Positions 24,628 through 31,996 of a stretch of 64,000 nucleotides of DNA are shown piece after piece. The DNA lies in the NCBI GenBank assembly GCA_965247505.1, contig OZ252020.1:1860001-1924000 (forward strand). Reading direction: 5' to 3'. A program made the translations under genes and the position numbers. Under the pieces are notes generated by a model. It had not been told where the DNA came from and ran no database searches. It worked only from the letters and a program-made list of their open reading frames with translations. The stretch's first letter is position 1; every line of letters begins with the position of its first letter. The DNA is from CAIYRG01 sp965247505. Lineage in GTDB: Bacteria; Pseudomonadota; Alphaproteobacteria; Micropepsales; Micropepsaceae.

Positions 24628-25572
24628 ATGGCTCTTAGCGTCGCAATCCAAATGGACCCCATCGAGAAAATCGATATCGAAGGGGATTCCACTTTCGCCC
24701 TTGCACTGGAAGCGCAATCGCGCGGCCATGAGCTCTTTTATTACGGCCCACGCGATCTCAGCTTTGGGGACGGCAAGGTCACCGCGCCGCTACGCCCGCT
24801 AACGGTAAAACCACAAATCGGGGCGCATTTTACTTTGGGCGCGCCTGCCTTAAGCGATCTTGCGAATCTCGATGTCGTATTGATGCGGCAAGACCCGCCT
24901 TTCGACATGGGCTACATCACCGCCACGCATATTTTAGAGCGCATCCATCCCAAGACCCTGGTGGTGAACGATCCCTTTCAAGTCAGGAACGCACCGGAAA
25001 AACTTTTTGTCACCCAATTCGAAGGCTTAATGCCGCCGACCCTGATTTCTTCCGACCGTGCGGAGATTGTTTCATTCCGCGCAGAGCACAAAGACATCAT
25101 CGTCAAGCCGCTTTACGGCAATGGCGGGGCGGGGGTTTTCCGCATTCGCGAAGACGATGAAAACCTCTCCTCCCTTTTAGAAATGTTCACCCAGTTCTAT
25201 CGCGAGCCCGCGATGGTGCAGCGTTATGTGCCTGAAGTGCGCCAGGGCGATAAACGTATCATCCTTGTCGACGGCATCGCGGCAGGTGCGATCAATCGCG
25301 TTCCTGCCAAGGGAGAAGTGCGCTCCAACATGCATGTCGGCGGCAAGCCCGAGCTTTCCGAAATGACCAAACGCGATATGGAGATTTGTGAAGCTATCGG
25401 GCCCGAGTTGAAAGCGCGCGGGCTCATCTTTACCGGCATCGATGTCATTGGCGACTATCTCACCGAGATCAACGTCACCTCGCCCACCGGCATTCAGGAG
25501 CTAAAGCGTTTCGGCGGGCCCGATTGCGCAAGCCTCATCTGGGATGCGGTGGAGGCAAGGGTGCAGGGGTAG
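24628..25572 (+). CDS. gshB: Glutathione synthetase
   Basis: GshB joins gamma-glutamylcysteine and glycine with ATP. The 314-residue ATP-grasp protein begins MALSVAIQMDPIEKIDIEGD. It shows DVVLMRQDPPFDMGYITATH, VVNDPFQVRNAPEKLF, DIIVKPLYGNGGAGVFRI, PEVRQGDKRIILVDG, RSNMHVGGKPE and the terminal ITEIN-type YLTEINVTSPTGIQEL. It follows the SirB1 gene closely. A small 6-bp hairpin without a T-run lies at 25600-25616, and then the first IS1595 copy begins at 25729. Confidence 0.97.
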   Translation: MALSVAIQMDPIEKIDIEGDSTFALALEAQSRGHELFYYGPRDLSFGDGKVTAPLRPLTVKPQIGAHFTLGAPALSDLANLDVVLMRQDPPFDMGYITATHILERIHPKTLVVNDPFQVRNAPEKLFVTQFEGLMPPTLISSDRAEIVSFRAEHKDIIVKPLYGNGGAGVFRIREDDENLSSLLEMFTQFYREPAMVQRYVPEVRQGDKRIILVDGIAAGAINRVPAKGEVRSNMHVGGKPELSEMTKRDMEICEAIGPELKARGLIFTGIDVIGDYLTEINVTSPTGIQELKRFGGPDCASLIWDAVEARVQG

Positions 25573-25800
25573 GAGCGGGGTATCTTGCATTACAAGGTAC
25601 CGCCTTACACAGGCGGCATAAATGGCCAGCAAATTCTCCCTATATGTCTCGCAAACAATATCTGCACAGAGCCTAGCTCACGCTGGGTTTGGCCTCAAGT
25701 TAACTCGCAGTGAACGGGAAGTTGATTCCTTGCCTATCCGGTTTACACCCACCCCCACTAGGGCTAGAATGGGCGCAAACCGGATATAGGGGAGCGCGCC

Positions 25801-26498
25801 ATGGATGTTCTCGACCGCGCCGATCTCCCATTCCCGCATTCGCTACCCGAGTTCCAGCGACTTTTCCCCGATGATGCGGCCTGCGCCGCCTACCTGGAGA
25901 AAGCCCGCTGGGGAGACGGCTTTGCCTGCCCGCACTGCGGCACGGCGGGAGAGCCGTTCCACTTTGAAAACCGCCCTGGCGTCCTGCGCTGCCGCAAGTG
26001 CCGCCAGAACACCGGGCTGACGGTGGGAACAGTGATGGAGCGTAGCCACACTCCGCTGAACGTCTGGTTCTGGGCCGCTTATCTGGTCGCCAGTCAGACG
26101 CCCGGCATGTCCGCCGTGCAGTTTCAGCGGCAACTTGGTCTTTCGCGCTACGAGACGGCCTTTCAAATTCTCCACAAGCTCCGCTCGGGCATGGTGCGGC
26201 CCAACCAAGACAGGATCGGTGGACAGCCCAAGAACCATGTTGAGGTGGACGAAACCTGGGTTGGCGGGCGAACGCGTGGGGAAGGCCGTGGTGTTCACCA
26301 CAAGGTTCCCGTCTCCTGTGCCATCGAGGTGCGTCATCGAAAGCCGGGCACCAAGCTCGACAACCGGAAAGACGGACGCTATGCCGGACGCGTTCGGCTC
26401 GCCGTCGTGCTCGACCGTAGCGCCGAGTCGCTCTGTGGGTTCGTCGAGAGCACCGTCGCGCCGGGATCGCTGATCGTTACTGACGATTGGAGCGGCTA
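25801..26498 (+). pseudogene. IS1595-family transposase, copy 1, 5' part (interrupted)
   Basis: The first 232 codons of the transposase are intact. They hold a zinc ribbon (CPHCGTAGEP...CRKCRQ, residues about 41-64), helices of the DNA-binding region, and the first two catalytic acids of the ISXO2-like DDE domain (HVEVDETWVGG and TDDWSG). The frame then runs into the nested IS3-family element and stops at 26562. The missing third acidic motif lies in the detached 3' part (27758-28080). Confidence 0.92.
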
Positions 26499-26527
26499 TG
26501 GACCCATCCAGGAAAAGTGGAGGCGCC

Positions 26528-27400
26528 CTACACCGTTTGCATTGCTTCTGCCTCGAATTTGACGGGGCTTGTGAAGTCCAGCGTCGAGTGCCGACGGACT
26601 GGATTATAGAACCCGTCGATGTATCCGGCTATGGCAGTTTCAGCTTGGCTTCTTGACATGAACACAGTCCTCCAGATCAGTTCTGACTTGATGGTTTTGA
26701 AGAAGGTCTCGACGACGGCGTTATCATAGCAATTTCCCTTACCGCTCATTGAGGCGAGGAAACCGAGTTCACCGAGGCGCGCCTGGTATGCGTCTGAGCA
26801 GTACTGGCTTCCCCGATCGCTATGGTGGATCACACCGGCGCCAGGTTGGCGCAGCCCGATAGCACGGTTAAGCGCCCTGAGCGGCAGGTCGCTGGTCATG
26901 CGAGCGCCCACGGCCCAGCCGATGACGCGCCGGGAGTAGAGGTCGAGCATGACGGCCAGGTACAGCCAGCCCTGTGCCGTCCAGATATAGCTGATGTCGG
27001 CAGCCCATTTCTCGTTGGGTGCCTCGGCGGAGAAGTTCTGGTCGAGAAGGTTCGATGCGACGGCCTTGTTGTGCTGGCTGTCCGTCGTCTTTTTGAACTT
27101 CTGTTTCCGTTTTGGAGACAACCCATTTCCCCGCATCAGCCGAGCCACCCTATGGCGTCCAACCTCGATCCCATTCTCGGCAAGCTCGTGATGGACCCGC
27201 TCTGCACCCTAGCTCTCGCGGCTGCGCCGAAAGGCTGCCCGGACATGGGCGAGTAGAACCATGTCATCGAGCTGTCGCTGTCTTGGGCCGCGATTGCGCC
27301 AAGCGTAGAAGCCTGAGACGCTGACCTGCAGCAGTCTGCACAGGCGGAATATCGGCATCGCCAACCCGGCCCTCTCCGCGTCGATGAACCGGAACCTCAT
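26528..27400 (-). pseudogene. IS3-family transposase OrfB with internal amber stop
   Basis: OrfB holds the rve integrase core: ADISYIWTAQGWLYLAVMLD, then VIHHSDRGSQYCSDAYQARL and GKGNCYDNAVVETFFKTIKS, which supply the DDE residues. The reading frame is continuous from 27400 to 26528 except for one TAG at 27211-27209, after residue 63 (FRRSRES). The protein sequence on both sides joins sensibly without a frameshift, so a single base change has probably inactivated it. Its ATG overlaps the orfA stop by four bases. Confidence 0.88.
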
Positions 27401-27693
27401 CGACTTTCCCTGGCGAAGAAGGCCAGCGCTTTTTTTAGGAGATCACGTTCCTGACGGGCCAGATCACGCTCTCGGCGTAGACGGGTAATCTCCTTCGCTG
27501 CATCCTCATGCGGACCGGAAAGCAAATCCTCCTCACGCAATTCTGCGACCCAGCGGCCGAGCGCGCTGACGCTGATCCCAAGATCTCCTGCTATCTGCCG
27601 CTGCCTGCGCCCGCTCGTCTGTAAAAGACGGACGGCTTCTTCCTTGAAGGCCCGATCAAACCGCCGGCCCTTGTTCCCATTCTGCTTCGACAT
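27397..27693 (-). CDS. IS3-family transposase OrfA
   Basis: OrfA is a 98-residue helix-turn-helix protein (FDRAFKEEAVRLLQTSGRRQ, GISVSALGRWVAELREEDLL) with a C-terminal leucine zipper-like segment (RLRRERDLARQERDLLKKAL). The ATG at 27693 follows AGGAGG by five bases. Near the end, a run of seven A (27436-27430 on this strand) followed by G makes the slippery heptamer A-AAA-AAG. A -1 shift there would fuse OrfA to the OrfB frame, which is open through the ATG at 27400, the usual IS3 strategy. Confidence 0.9.
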   Translation of the reverse strand: MSKQNGNKGRRFDRAFKEEAVRLLQTSGRRQRQIAGDLGISVSALGRWVAELREEDLLSGPHEDAAKEITRLRRERDLARQERDLLKKALAFFARESR

Positions 27694-27757
27694 TTGCACC
27701 TCCTGCGATCAAAATCCTATCGCAGGACGTCTCCACTTTCGTCAGCAGGGTCCACTA

Positions 27758-28080
27758 TGCTGGCCTCGGTAAGCGCGGCTATGAGCACTTCGCTGTTGCC
27801 GAGTGTGGTGATCCAGAGGTTGCCGAGTAATACCTGCCGATCATCCATCTGGTTTTCGCCAACCTGAAGACGTGGCTGATCGGGATCCACCACGGCGTTA
27901 GCCACTAGCACCTACAAGCCTACCTCAACGAGTTCACCTTCCGCTTCAACAGGCGGTTCTACCCGTTCAACGCCTTCCGCTCATTGCTCGGCATCGCGGC
28001 CGACACCTCTGCTCCAACCTATGCCGAGCTTTACTCGGGAGAGTGGCGGCACCCTACATGTAGCGGTCACGGGCGTTAAC
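27758..28080 (+). pseudogene. IS1595-family transposase, copy 1, 3' part (decayed)
   Basis: This is the remainder of the split transposase, homologous to codons 234 onward of the intact copies. Two glutamine codons have become stops: CAA to TAA at 27828-27830 and CAG to TAG at 27906-27908. The C-terminal region AYLNEFTFRFNRRFYPFNAF is still readable. Confidence 0.88.
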
Positions 28081-28208
28081 CGGATAGGCAAGGTTGATTC
28101 GATGCAATTTGGTAGTGCTTCCTAAAACTCACTCAGCCGGCTTTGTCCAGACGCGCGTAGCTCGAGGGCATCACCATTAATTTTTCCGAAGCACGGAGAT
28201 TTGGTCTA

Positions 28209-28227
28209 ACTAATACAGTGTATTAGT
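28209..28227. promoter_or_regulatory. Perfect 19-bp palindrome, operator-like
   Basis: ACTAATACAGTGTATTAGT has 9-base arms around a single central G. It is AT-rich within a GC-rich neighbourhood and lacks a T-run, so it resembles a dimeric repressor site rather than a terminator. No regulator gene is adjacent. Confidence 0.5.
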
Positions 28228-28488
28228 AATACTTTAACGCGATTAGAAAAAAGAAGCTATGCATTGTAGGGGGGTGCAGCCATGAACCAGGCGCGGGCGC
28301 GTCTTGGCCAAGTACAAGCCAATTTGCAATCGGCACAAGCGGAGGTTTGCTGGGCGCGATGAAGCTGATCGATGGAAGCACAGTCACAACAGGCGCTCTC
28401 GATAATAATATCGATGTCAGTGACGCAGAGCTCGCAGGAGTGGAACAGCGCGGTTGAATGGCGCGGGCGAATAATGAACTCATCAAAG

Positions 28489-28519
28489 AAAAAGGGGCTC
28501 GGTGATCCGGCCCCTTTTT
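28489..28519. terminator. Strong bidirectional Rho-independent terminator
   Basis: A perfect 10-bp stem AAAAAGGGGC (28489-28498) pairs with GCCCCTTTTT (28510-28519) around an 11-base loop, so T-runs result in both directions. It lies 23 bases past the stop of the leftward gene at 28542 and also ends any rightward transcript from the remnant region. Confidence 0.88.
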
Positions 28520-28541
28520 CGTTTGGCTATGACGCAAACCC

Positions 28542-29153
28542 TTACCCTCCTCCTGCAGCTTCTGCCGCTTCGCGCGCGCGGTTTTCCAAAATCTCCTCGC
28601 GGGTTGTCGCACCACCGGGGTTGAGATTTACGGGGGTGCCGTCGGCGTGATGGATATCGAGCGATTGCGTGAAATGAGCTGCGGGCGCGACGCCAGGCGG
28701 CTCGCTGCCTTCGGCAATGTAAAGCCGGGTCTCGAATAAATACATCTGCGAGATGGTTTGCCGCCCACTCGGCTCGGTGACGCTGATCGCGTGTCCGGGG
28801 ATGCCGTTTAGCTGGGCAAATTCATCATAGGCCGGCATGCCGCGTGCACGGACATTCGCAGCAGCATGTGCGACCGCATTATCCATTTCTCCGCGGTGTT
28901 CGGCGAAGTCGACAATCTTGATCGAATAGTGCCCCTCGCCGCGCTGGGCCGAAAATTCGTGGGCGGCGATGACCGCGCCTGCTCCCGATGTGTAGTCGAT
29001 GGCGTTCCCAACCGGATCGCCCGGAAAAAGCCCCGAGAATTGATGCTCGTCATTCATGTAATAACCCCATGACTGGGCGTTGGCCGCATTCGGCAGTGCC
29101 AAAAACCCAGCGCTAAGAGCAAAGGCAAATAGGAAAAGGGGTTGTCGCAGCAT
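28542..29153 (-). CDS. Secreted hypothetical protein
   Basis: The start at 29153 has GGAGG eight bases upstream and begins a classical signal peptide, MLRQPLFLFAFALSAGFLAL followed by PNAANAQ. The longer frame to 29336 has no signal. The mature protein of about 175 residues has SWGYYMNDEHQFSGLFPGDP, a central part with regularly spaced strands, and a C-terminal Ala/Glu-rich helix. I do not recognise a family beyond periplasmic, single-domain. It is followed by the strong terminator at 28489-28519, so it is a single-gene unit, divergent from the GST gene. Confidence 0.8.
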   Translation of the reverse strand: MLRQPLFLFAFALSAGFLALPNAANAQSWGYYMNDEHQFSGLFPGDPVGNAIDYTSGAGAVIAAHEFSAQRGEGHYSIKIVDFAEHRGEMDNAVAHAAANVRARGMPAYDEFAQLNGIPGHAISVTEPSGRQTISQMYLFETRLYIAEGSEPPGVAPAAHFTQSLDIHHADGTPVNLNPGGATTREEILENRAREAAEAAGGG

Positions 29154-29343
29154 TCGAATTCCTCCGTCGGGCCAGGCCAAAATAGGGCGCTTCGCCCTTT
29201 GATCGGCCCAGACTAAGCCAAGGGATGACGGTGATCTACTCTCCATCTGGCTAAGGCTGGATCTAGACAATCTTGGCCGCCTGCGCGCTCGACGCAGCTT
29301 CAGGAACAACGATAATGGCCCGCGTTCGGGTGACAAAATCGGA

Positions 29344-30198
29344 ATGGCACGGGCGATGAAATATGAATTCTATTATTGGCCGGGCATTCAGGGCCGCGGC
29401 GAATTCGTCCGGCTCGCGCTGGAAGATTCCGGCGCCAACTACCTCGATGTCGCTCGGGGCAAATACGGCCTGGAGAAATTAACGCGCTATTGCGGCGGCG
29501 AAGACATTGAGCGGCCATCCTTTGCCCCGCCGATCTTAAAAGCGGGAAAGCAAGTCATCGGCCAAACGCCGGCCATCCTTTCTTATCTTGGGCGGCGTCA
29601 CAATCTTGCGCCTAAAAACAAAGCCGGCCGGCTCTGGGTTCATCAATTGCAGCTCACCATCCTCGATTTAGCCAATGAAGCTCATGACATTCACCATCCG
29701 ATCTCGGCGCGGCTCTATTACGAAGAGCAGAAATCAGCGGCAAAGTGCAGCGCGGCCATTTTCGTTAAAGAGCGCATCCCAAAATATCTCGGCTATCTTG
29801 ACACCATCATCGAAAAAAATAAGAAGGCCAGCGGCTATCTCGTCGGTGATGAGGCGAGCTATGCGGACCTCTCAAGCTTTCAAATCCTGTCGGGCCTTCG
29901 CTATGCCTTGCCCAATGCGATGGACCGAGCAGAAAAGAAATATCCGCGCCTTCGCGAGCTCCATGCGCGGATCGCGATGCGCCCACGCATCGTAAAATAT
30001 CTAGCCTCCAAAAGACGCATCCCGTTCAATGAATACGGCCTTTTCCGGCATTATCCAGAGCTAGACCTTGCGGCGCCAAAGCCAAATCGAAAAAAGGCGG
30101 CAACCAAAAAGAAGGCAGCGGAAAAAAAGACGGGCGCACCTAAGCGACGCAAGGCAAAATCTGCGCCTCGCAAAACCAAAAAAGCCCGGCGCGCTTGA
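29344..30198 (+). CDS. Glutathione S-transferase with a histone-like basic tail
   Basis: The N-terminal thioredoxin-like domain (KYEFYYWPGIQGRGEFVRLA, with Tyr 9-11 as candidate catalytic residue, and IGQTPAILSYLGRRH at 72-86) and the all-helical C-terminal domain (YADLSSFQILSGLRYA, YPRLRELHARIAMRPRI) identify a sigma/alpha-like GST. The GST fold ends near residue 240. A further 42 residues (243-284) contain about 20 Lys or Arg with Ala and Pro, like histone H1 or bacterial Hc tails. The substrate is unknown. The 5' end faces the secreted-protein gene; the MFS carrier follows after 65 bases. Confidence 0.9.
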   Translation: MARAMKYEFYYWPGIQGRGEFVRLALEDSGANYLDVARGKYGLEKLTRYCGGEDIERPSFAPPILKAGKQVIGQTPAILSYLGRRHNLAPKNKAGRLWVHQLQLTILDLANEAHDIHHPISARLYYEEQKSAAKCSAAIFVKERIPKYLGYLDTIIEKNKKASGYLVGDEASYADLSSFQILSGLRYALPNAMDRAEKKYPRLRELHARIAMRPRIVKYLASKRRIPFNEYGLFRHYPELDLAAPKPNRKKAATKKKAAEKKTGAPKRRKAKSAPRKTKKARRA

Positions 30199-30263
30199 GC
30201 CTTTTGACGGGACGCTGCCTCAGCCCATAGGTTGATGGGAGCGAGCAGTGGGCGGGGAAATCA

Positions 30264-31922
30264 ATGGAGCCAGAGGCAGGCGAGAAGAGCGCCCCAGCGC
30301 AGGACATCCGAATGGTTACCGGCGCCGCGGCGGCAGGCACAGTTTTCGAATGGTATGATTTTTATATTTACGGCTCGATCCTCGCAGTCATCGCCACCCA
30401 GTTTTTCGGTGGTGTCAATGAAAGCGCTGCCAATGTCTTTACCTTACTTGGATTTTTCGCAGGCTTTATCGCGCGCCCCTTTGGCGCGCTGGTTTTTGGC
30501 CGCATAGGCGATCGCGTCGGGCGCAAACAGGCCTTCATCATCACGATTTCCATTATGGGCGGCGCGACCTTTGTCATCGGGCTCCTGCCGACCTATTCGC
30601 AAGTTGGAATCCTCGCCCCCATTCTTCTTATCTCGATGCGTGTTCTTCAGGGATTTGCCGTTGGCGGCGAATATGGCGGAGCGGTCATTTACGTCGCCGA
30701 GCACGCGCCCGCCGATAAGCGCGGGCTTTACACTTCTTGGCTGCAAACAACGGCTGCTGCCGGTCTTGTCGCTGCGCTTCTAGTTGTTCTTGGGACAAGG
30801 CGATTGCTAGGCGAAGAGGCCTTCGTTGAGTGGGGCTGGCGCGTGCCTTTCTTGTTGTCGATTTTGCTTCTTACGATCTCGCTTTGGGTGCGCATGCGCC
30901 TTCAGGAATCGCCTGTGTTCGAAAAAATTCGTGCCGAGGGTGCAATATCCAAAGCGCCTATCACGGAATCATTTTTCCGCTGGGCAAGTATGAAATTCGT
31001 TCTGATCGCACTTTCCAGTTTCATGGCCGCCCATGCGGTCATTTGGTATTCGATTCATTTTTATTCGCAGGTTTTTCTTACGCAGGTTTTGAAGGTCGAC
31101 GGCGCAATTGTCAGCGAATTGATGTTGATCACAGTCACAATTGGCCTGCCAATGTATCTGTTCTTCGGCTGGCTTTCCGACAAGATCGGGCGCAAGCCGA
31201 TTATGCTTTCCGCTATCGGACTATCGGCGCTTCTTTTCTTCCCGCTCTTTCAGGGGCTGGCAAGCGCAGCAAATCCAGCCCTTGTCGAAGCGCTGCGAAG
31301 CGTGCCAGTGACAGTCACTGCCGATCCTGAAGGCTGTTCGCTCCAGTTTGATCCCGTTGGCGTCGAAGAGTTCGTGAGCTCATGCGACATCGCTAAAAGT
31401 GCGCTTGCCGGCGCCGGCGTAAACTACCGGAACCAAGCAGCCGCACCGGGCACAATCGCCAGCATCCAAATTGGCACAAATGTTTTTGAAAGCTTCGATG
31501 GCAGCGCGTTTAGCGCAGACGCTCTTGTCACCGCAAAGTCGGAATTTGATACACGTCTGCGCGCAGCACTTGGCGAAGCCGGTTATCCAGAGCGTGCCAA
31601 TCCGGATGAAATGAACATGGGAATGATGATTGCCATCATGCTGGTCTTTATGGTGCTTGCCGCCATGATCTACGGGCCGCTTGCAGCGGTTCTGGTCGAG
31701 CTCTTTCCGACGCGCATTCGCTATACGGCGCTATCCTTGCCCTACCATGTCGGCAATGGCTGGTTTGGGGGATTACTACCGGCGATAGCGCTCATGATCG
31801 TTATGGCAACCGGAAATATTTATAGCGGCTTTTGGTATCCTGTGATTATTGCAGGCGCCACAGTCGTTATTGGGACGTTGCTGCTTCCCGAAACCCATAA
31901 GCGCGACATAGAGAAATTATAA
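30264..31922 (+). CDS. MFS transporter, metabolite:H+ symporter family, with extra-membrane insert
   Basis: This is a 552-residue carrier of the ProP/ShiA-like branch. It shows GTVFEWYDFYIYGS (TM1), GRIGDRVGRKQAFI, LQGFAVGGEYGGAVIYVAEH, GWRVPFLLSILLL and GWLSDKIGRKPIM. Between the ninth and tenth hydrophobic segments (about 340-450) lies a polar insert of about 110 residues with two cysteines (358 and 374), probably a small periplasmic domain held by a disulfide. TM segments then resume with NMGMMIAIMLVFMVLAAMIY. The substrate cannot be told from sequence; organic or amino acids are usual for the family. Confidence 0.9.
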   Translation: MEPEAGEKSAPAQDIRMVTGAAAAGTVFEWYDFYIYGSILAVIATQFFGGVNESAANVFTLLGFFAGFIARPFGALVFGRIGDRVGRKQAFIITISIMGGATFVIGLLPTYSQVGILAPILLISMRVLQGFAVGGEYGGAVIYVAEHAPADKRGLYTSWLQTTAAAGLVAALLVVLGTRRLLGEEAFVEWGWRVPFLLSILLLTISLWVRMRLQESPVFEKIRAEGAISKAPITESFFRWASMKFVLIALSSFMAAHAVIWYSIHFYSQVFLTQVLKVDGAIVSELMLITVTIGLPMYLFFGWLSDKIGRKPIMLSAIGLSALLFFPLFQGLASAANPALVEALRSVPVTVTADPEGCSLQFDPVGVEEFVSSCDIAKSALAGAGVNYRNQAAAPGTIASIQIGTNVFESFDGSAFSADALVTAKSEFDTRLRAALGEAGYPERANPDEMNMGMMIAIMLVFMVLAAMIYGPLAAVLVELFPTRIRYTALSLPYHVGNGWFGGLLPAIALMIVMATGNIYSGFWYPVIIAGATVVIGTLLLPETHKRDIEKL

Positions 31923-31996
31923 CGCCGCCTAACCGAAGCGCCCGGTGATGTAGTCCTCGGTCTGTCTATTGGCCGGCGCCACTACTGAGCCTTTTC

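Larger units (their letters stand above)
26499..27754 (-). mobile_element. IS3-family element nested in IS1595 copy 1
   Basis: The element is 1256 bp. Both termini begin TGGACCC and share the AAAGTGGAG-x-CG motif as imperfect inverted repeats. A 3-bp duplication CTA lies at 26496-26498 and 27755-27757. Removing the element and one CTA restores the exact sequence found in the other IS1595 copies (GGCTATGCTGG). It encodes orfA and orfB on the minus strand. The insertion is therefore younger than the arrival of IS1595 copy 1. Confidence 0.93.
25729..28092 (+). mobile_element. IS1595-family element, copy 1, split by a nested IS3-family element
   Basis: The ends are CTTGCCTATCCGGTT at left and its inverted form at right, and an exact 8-bp duplication GTTGATTC flanks it (25721-25728 and 28093-28100). 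Without the nested element (26499-27754) and its 3-bp duplication the unit is 1105 bp, matching copies 2 to 4 in the window. The transposase begins at 25801. Downstream of the nested element its frame resumes at 27758 and carries two further nonsense changes relative to the other copies: TAA at 27828-27830 and TAG at 27906-27908, both C-to-T. This copy is dead for transposition in cis. Confidence 0.93.
28101..28541. other. Intergenic remnant region with palindrome, small open frames and terminator
   Basis: No intact gene is supported here. An open frame without a clear start runs rightward from about 28230 to 28466, ending in a Gly-rich stretch (GTSGGLLGAMKLIDGSTVTT) then DNNIDVSDAELAGVEQRG. 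It looks more like protein than chance and could be a gene remnant or a 32-residue peptide from ATG 28359. Another short frame from 28282 encodes MNQARARLGQVQANLQSAQA, which resembles a coiled-coil hairpin. A 19-bp palindrome and a strong terminator flank these and are listed separately. Confidence 0.4.

Noticed and set aside
25600..25616. Hairpin after gshB as a terminator
   Set aside because: The 6-bp stem is perfect, but no T-run follows, so intrinsic termination is unlikely.
28223..28615. A 130-codon minus-strand frame next to IS1595 copy 1
   Set aside because: It passes straight through the strong terminator and overlaps the end of the secreted-protein gene at 28542. Its Ser/Pro-rich text looks like the reverse of a Gly-rich coding sequence.
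29154..29336. Longer start for the secreted protein at 28542
   Set aside because: The upstream 61 residues are Arg/Ser-rich with no signal, while ATG 29153 has GGAGG and a clean signal peptide.
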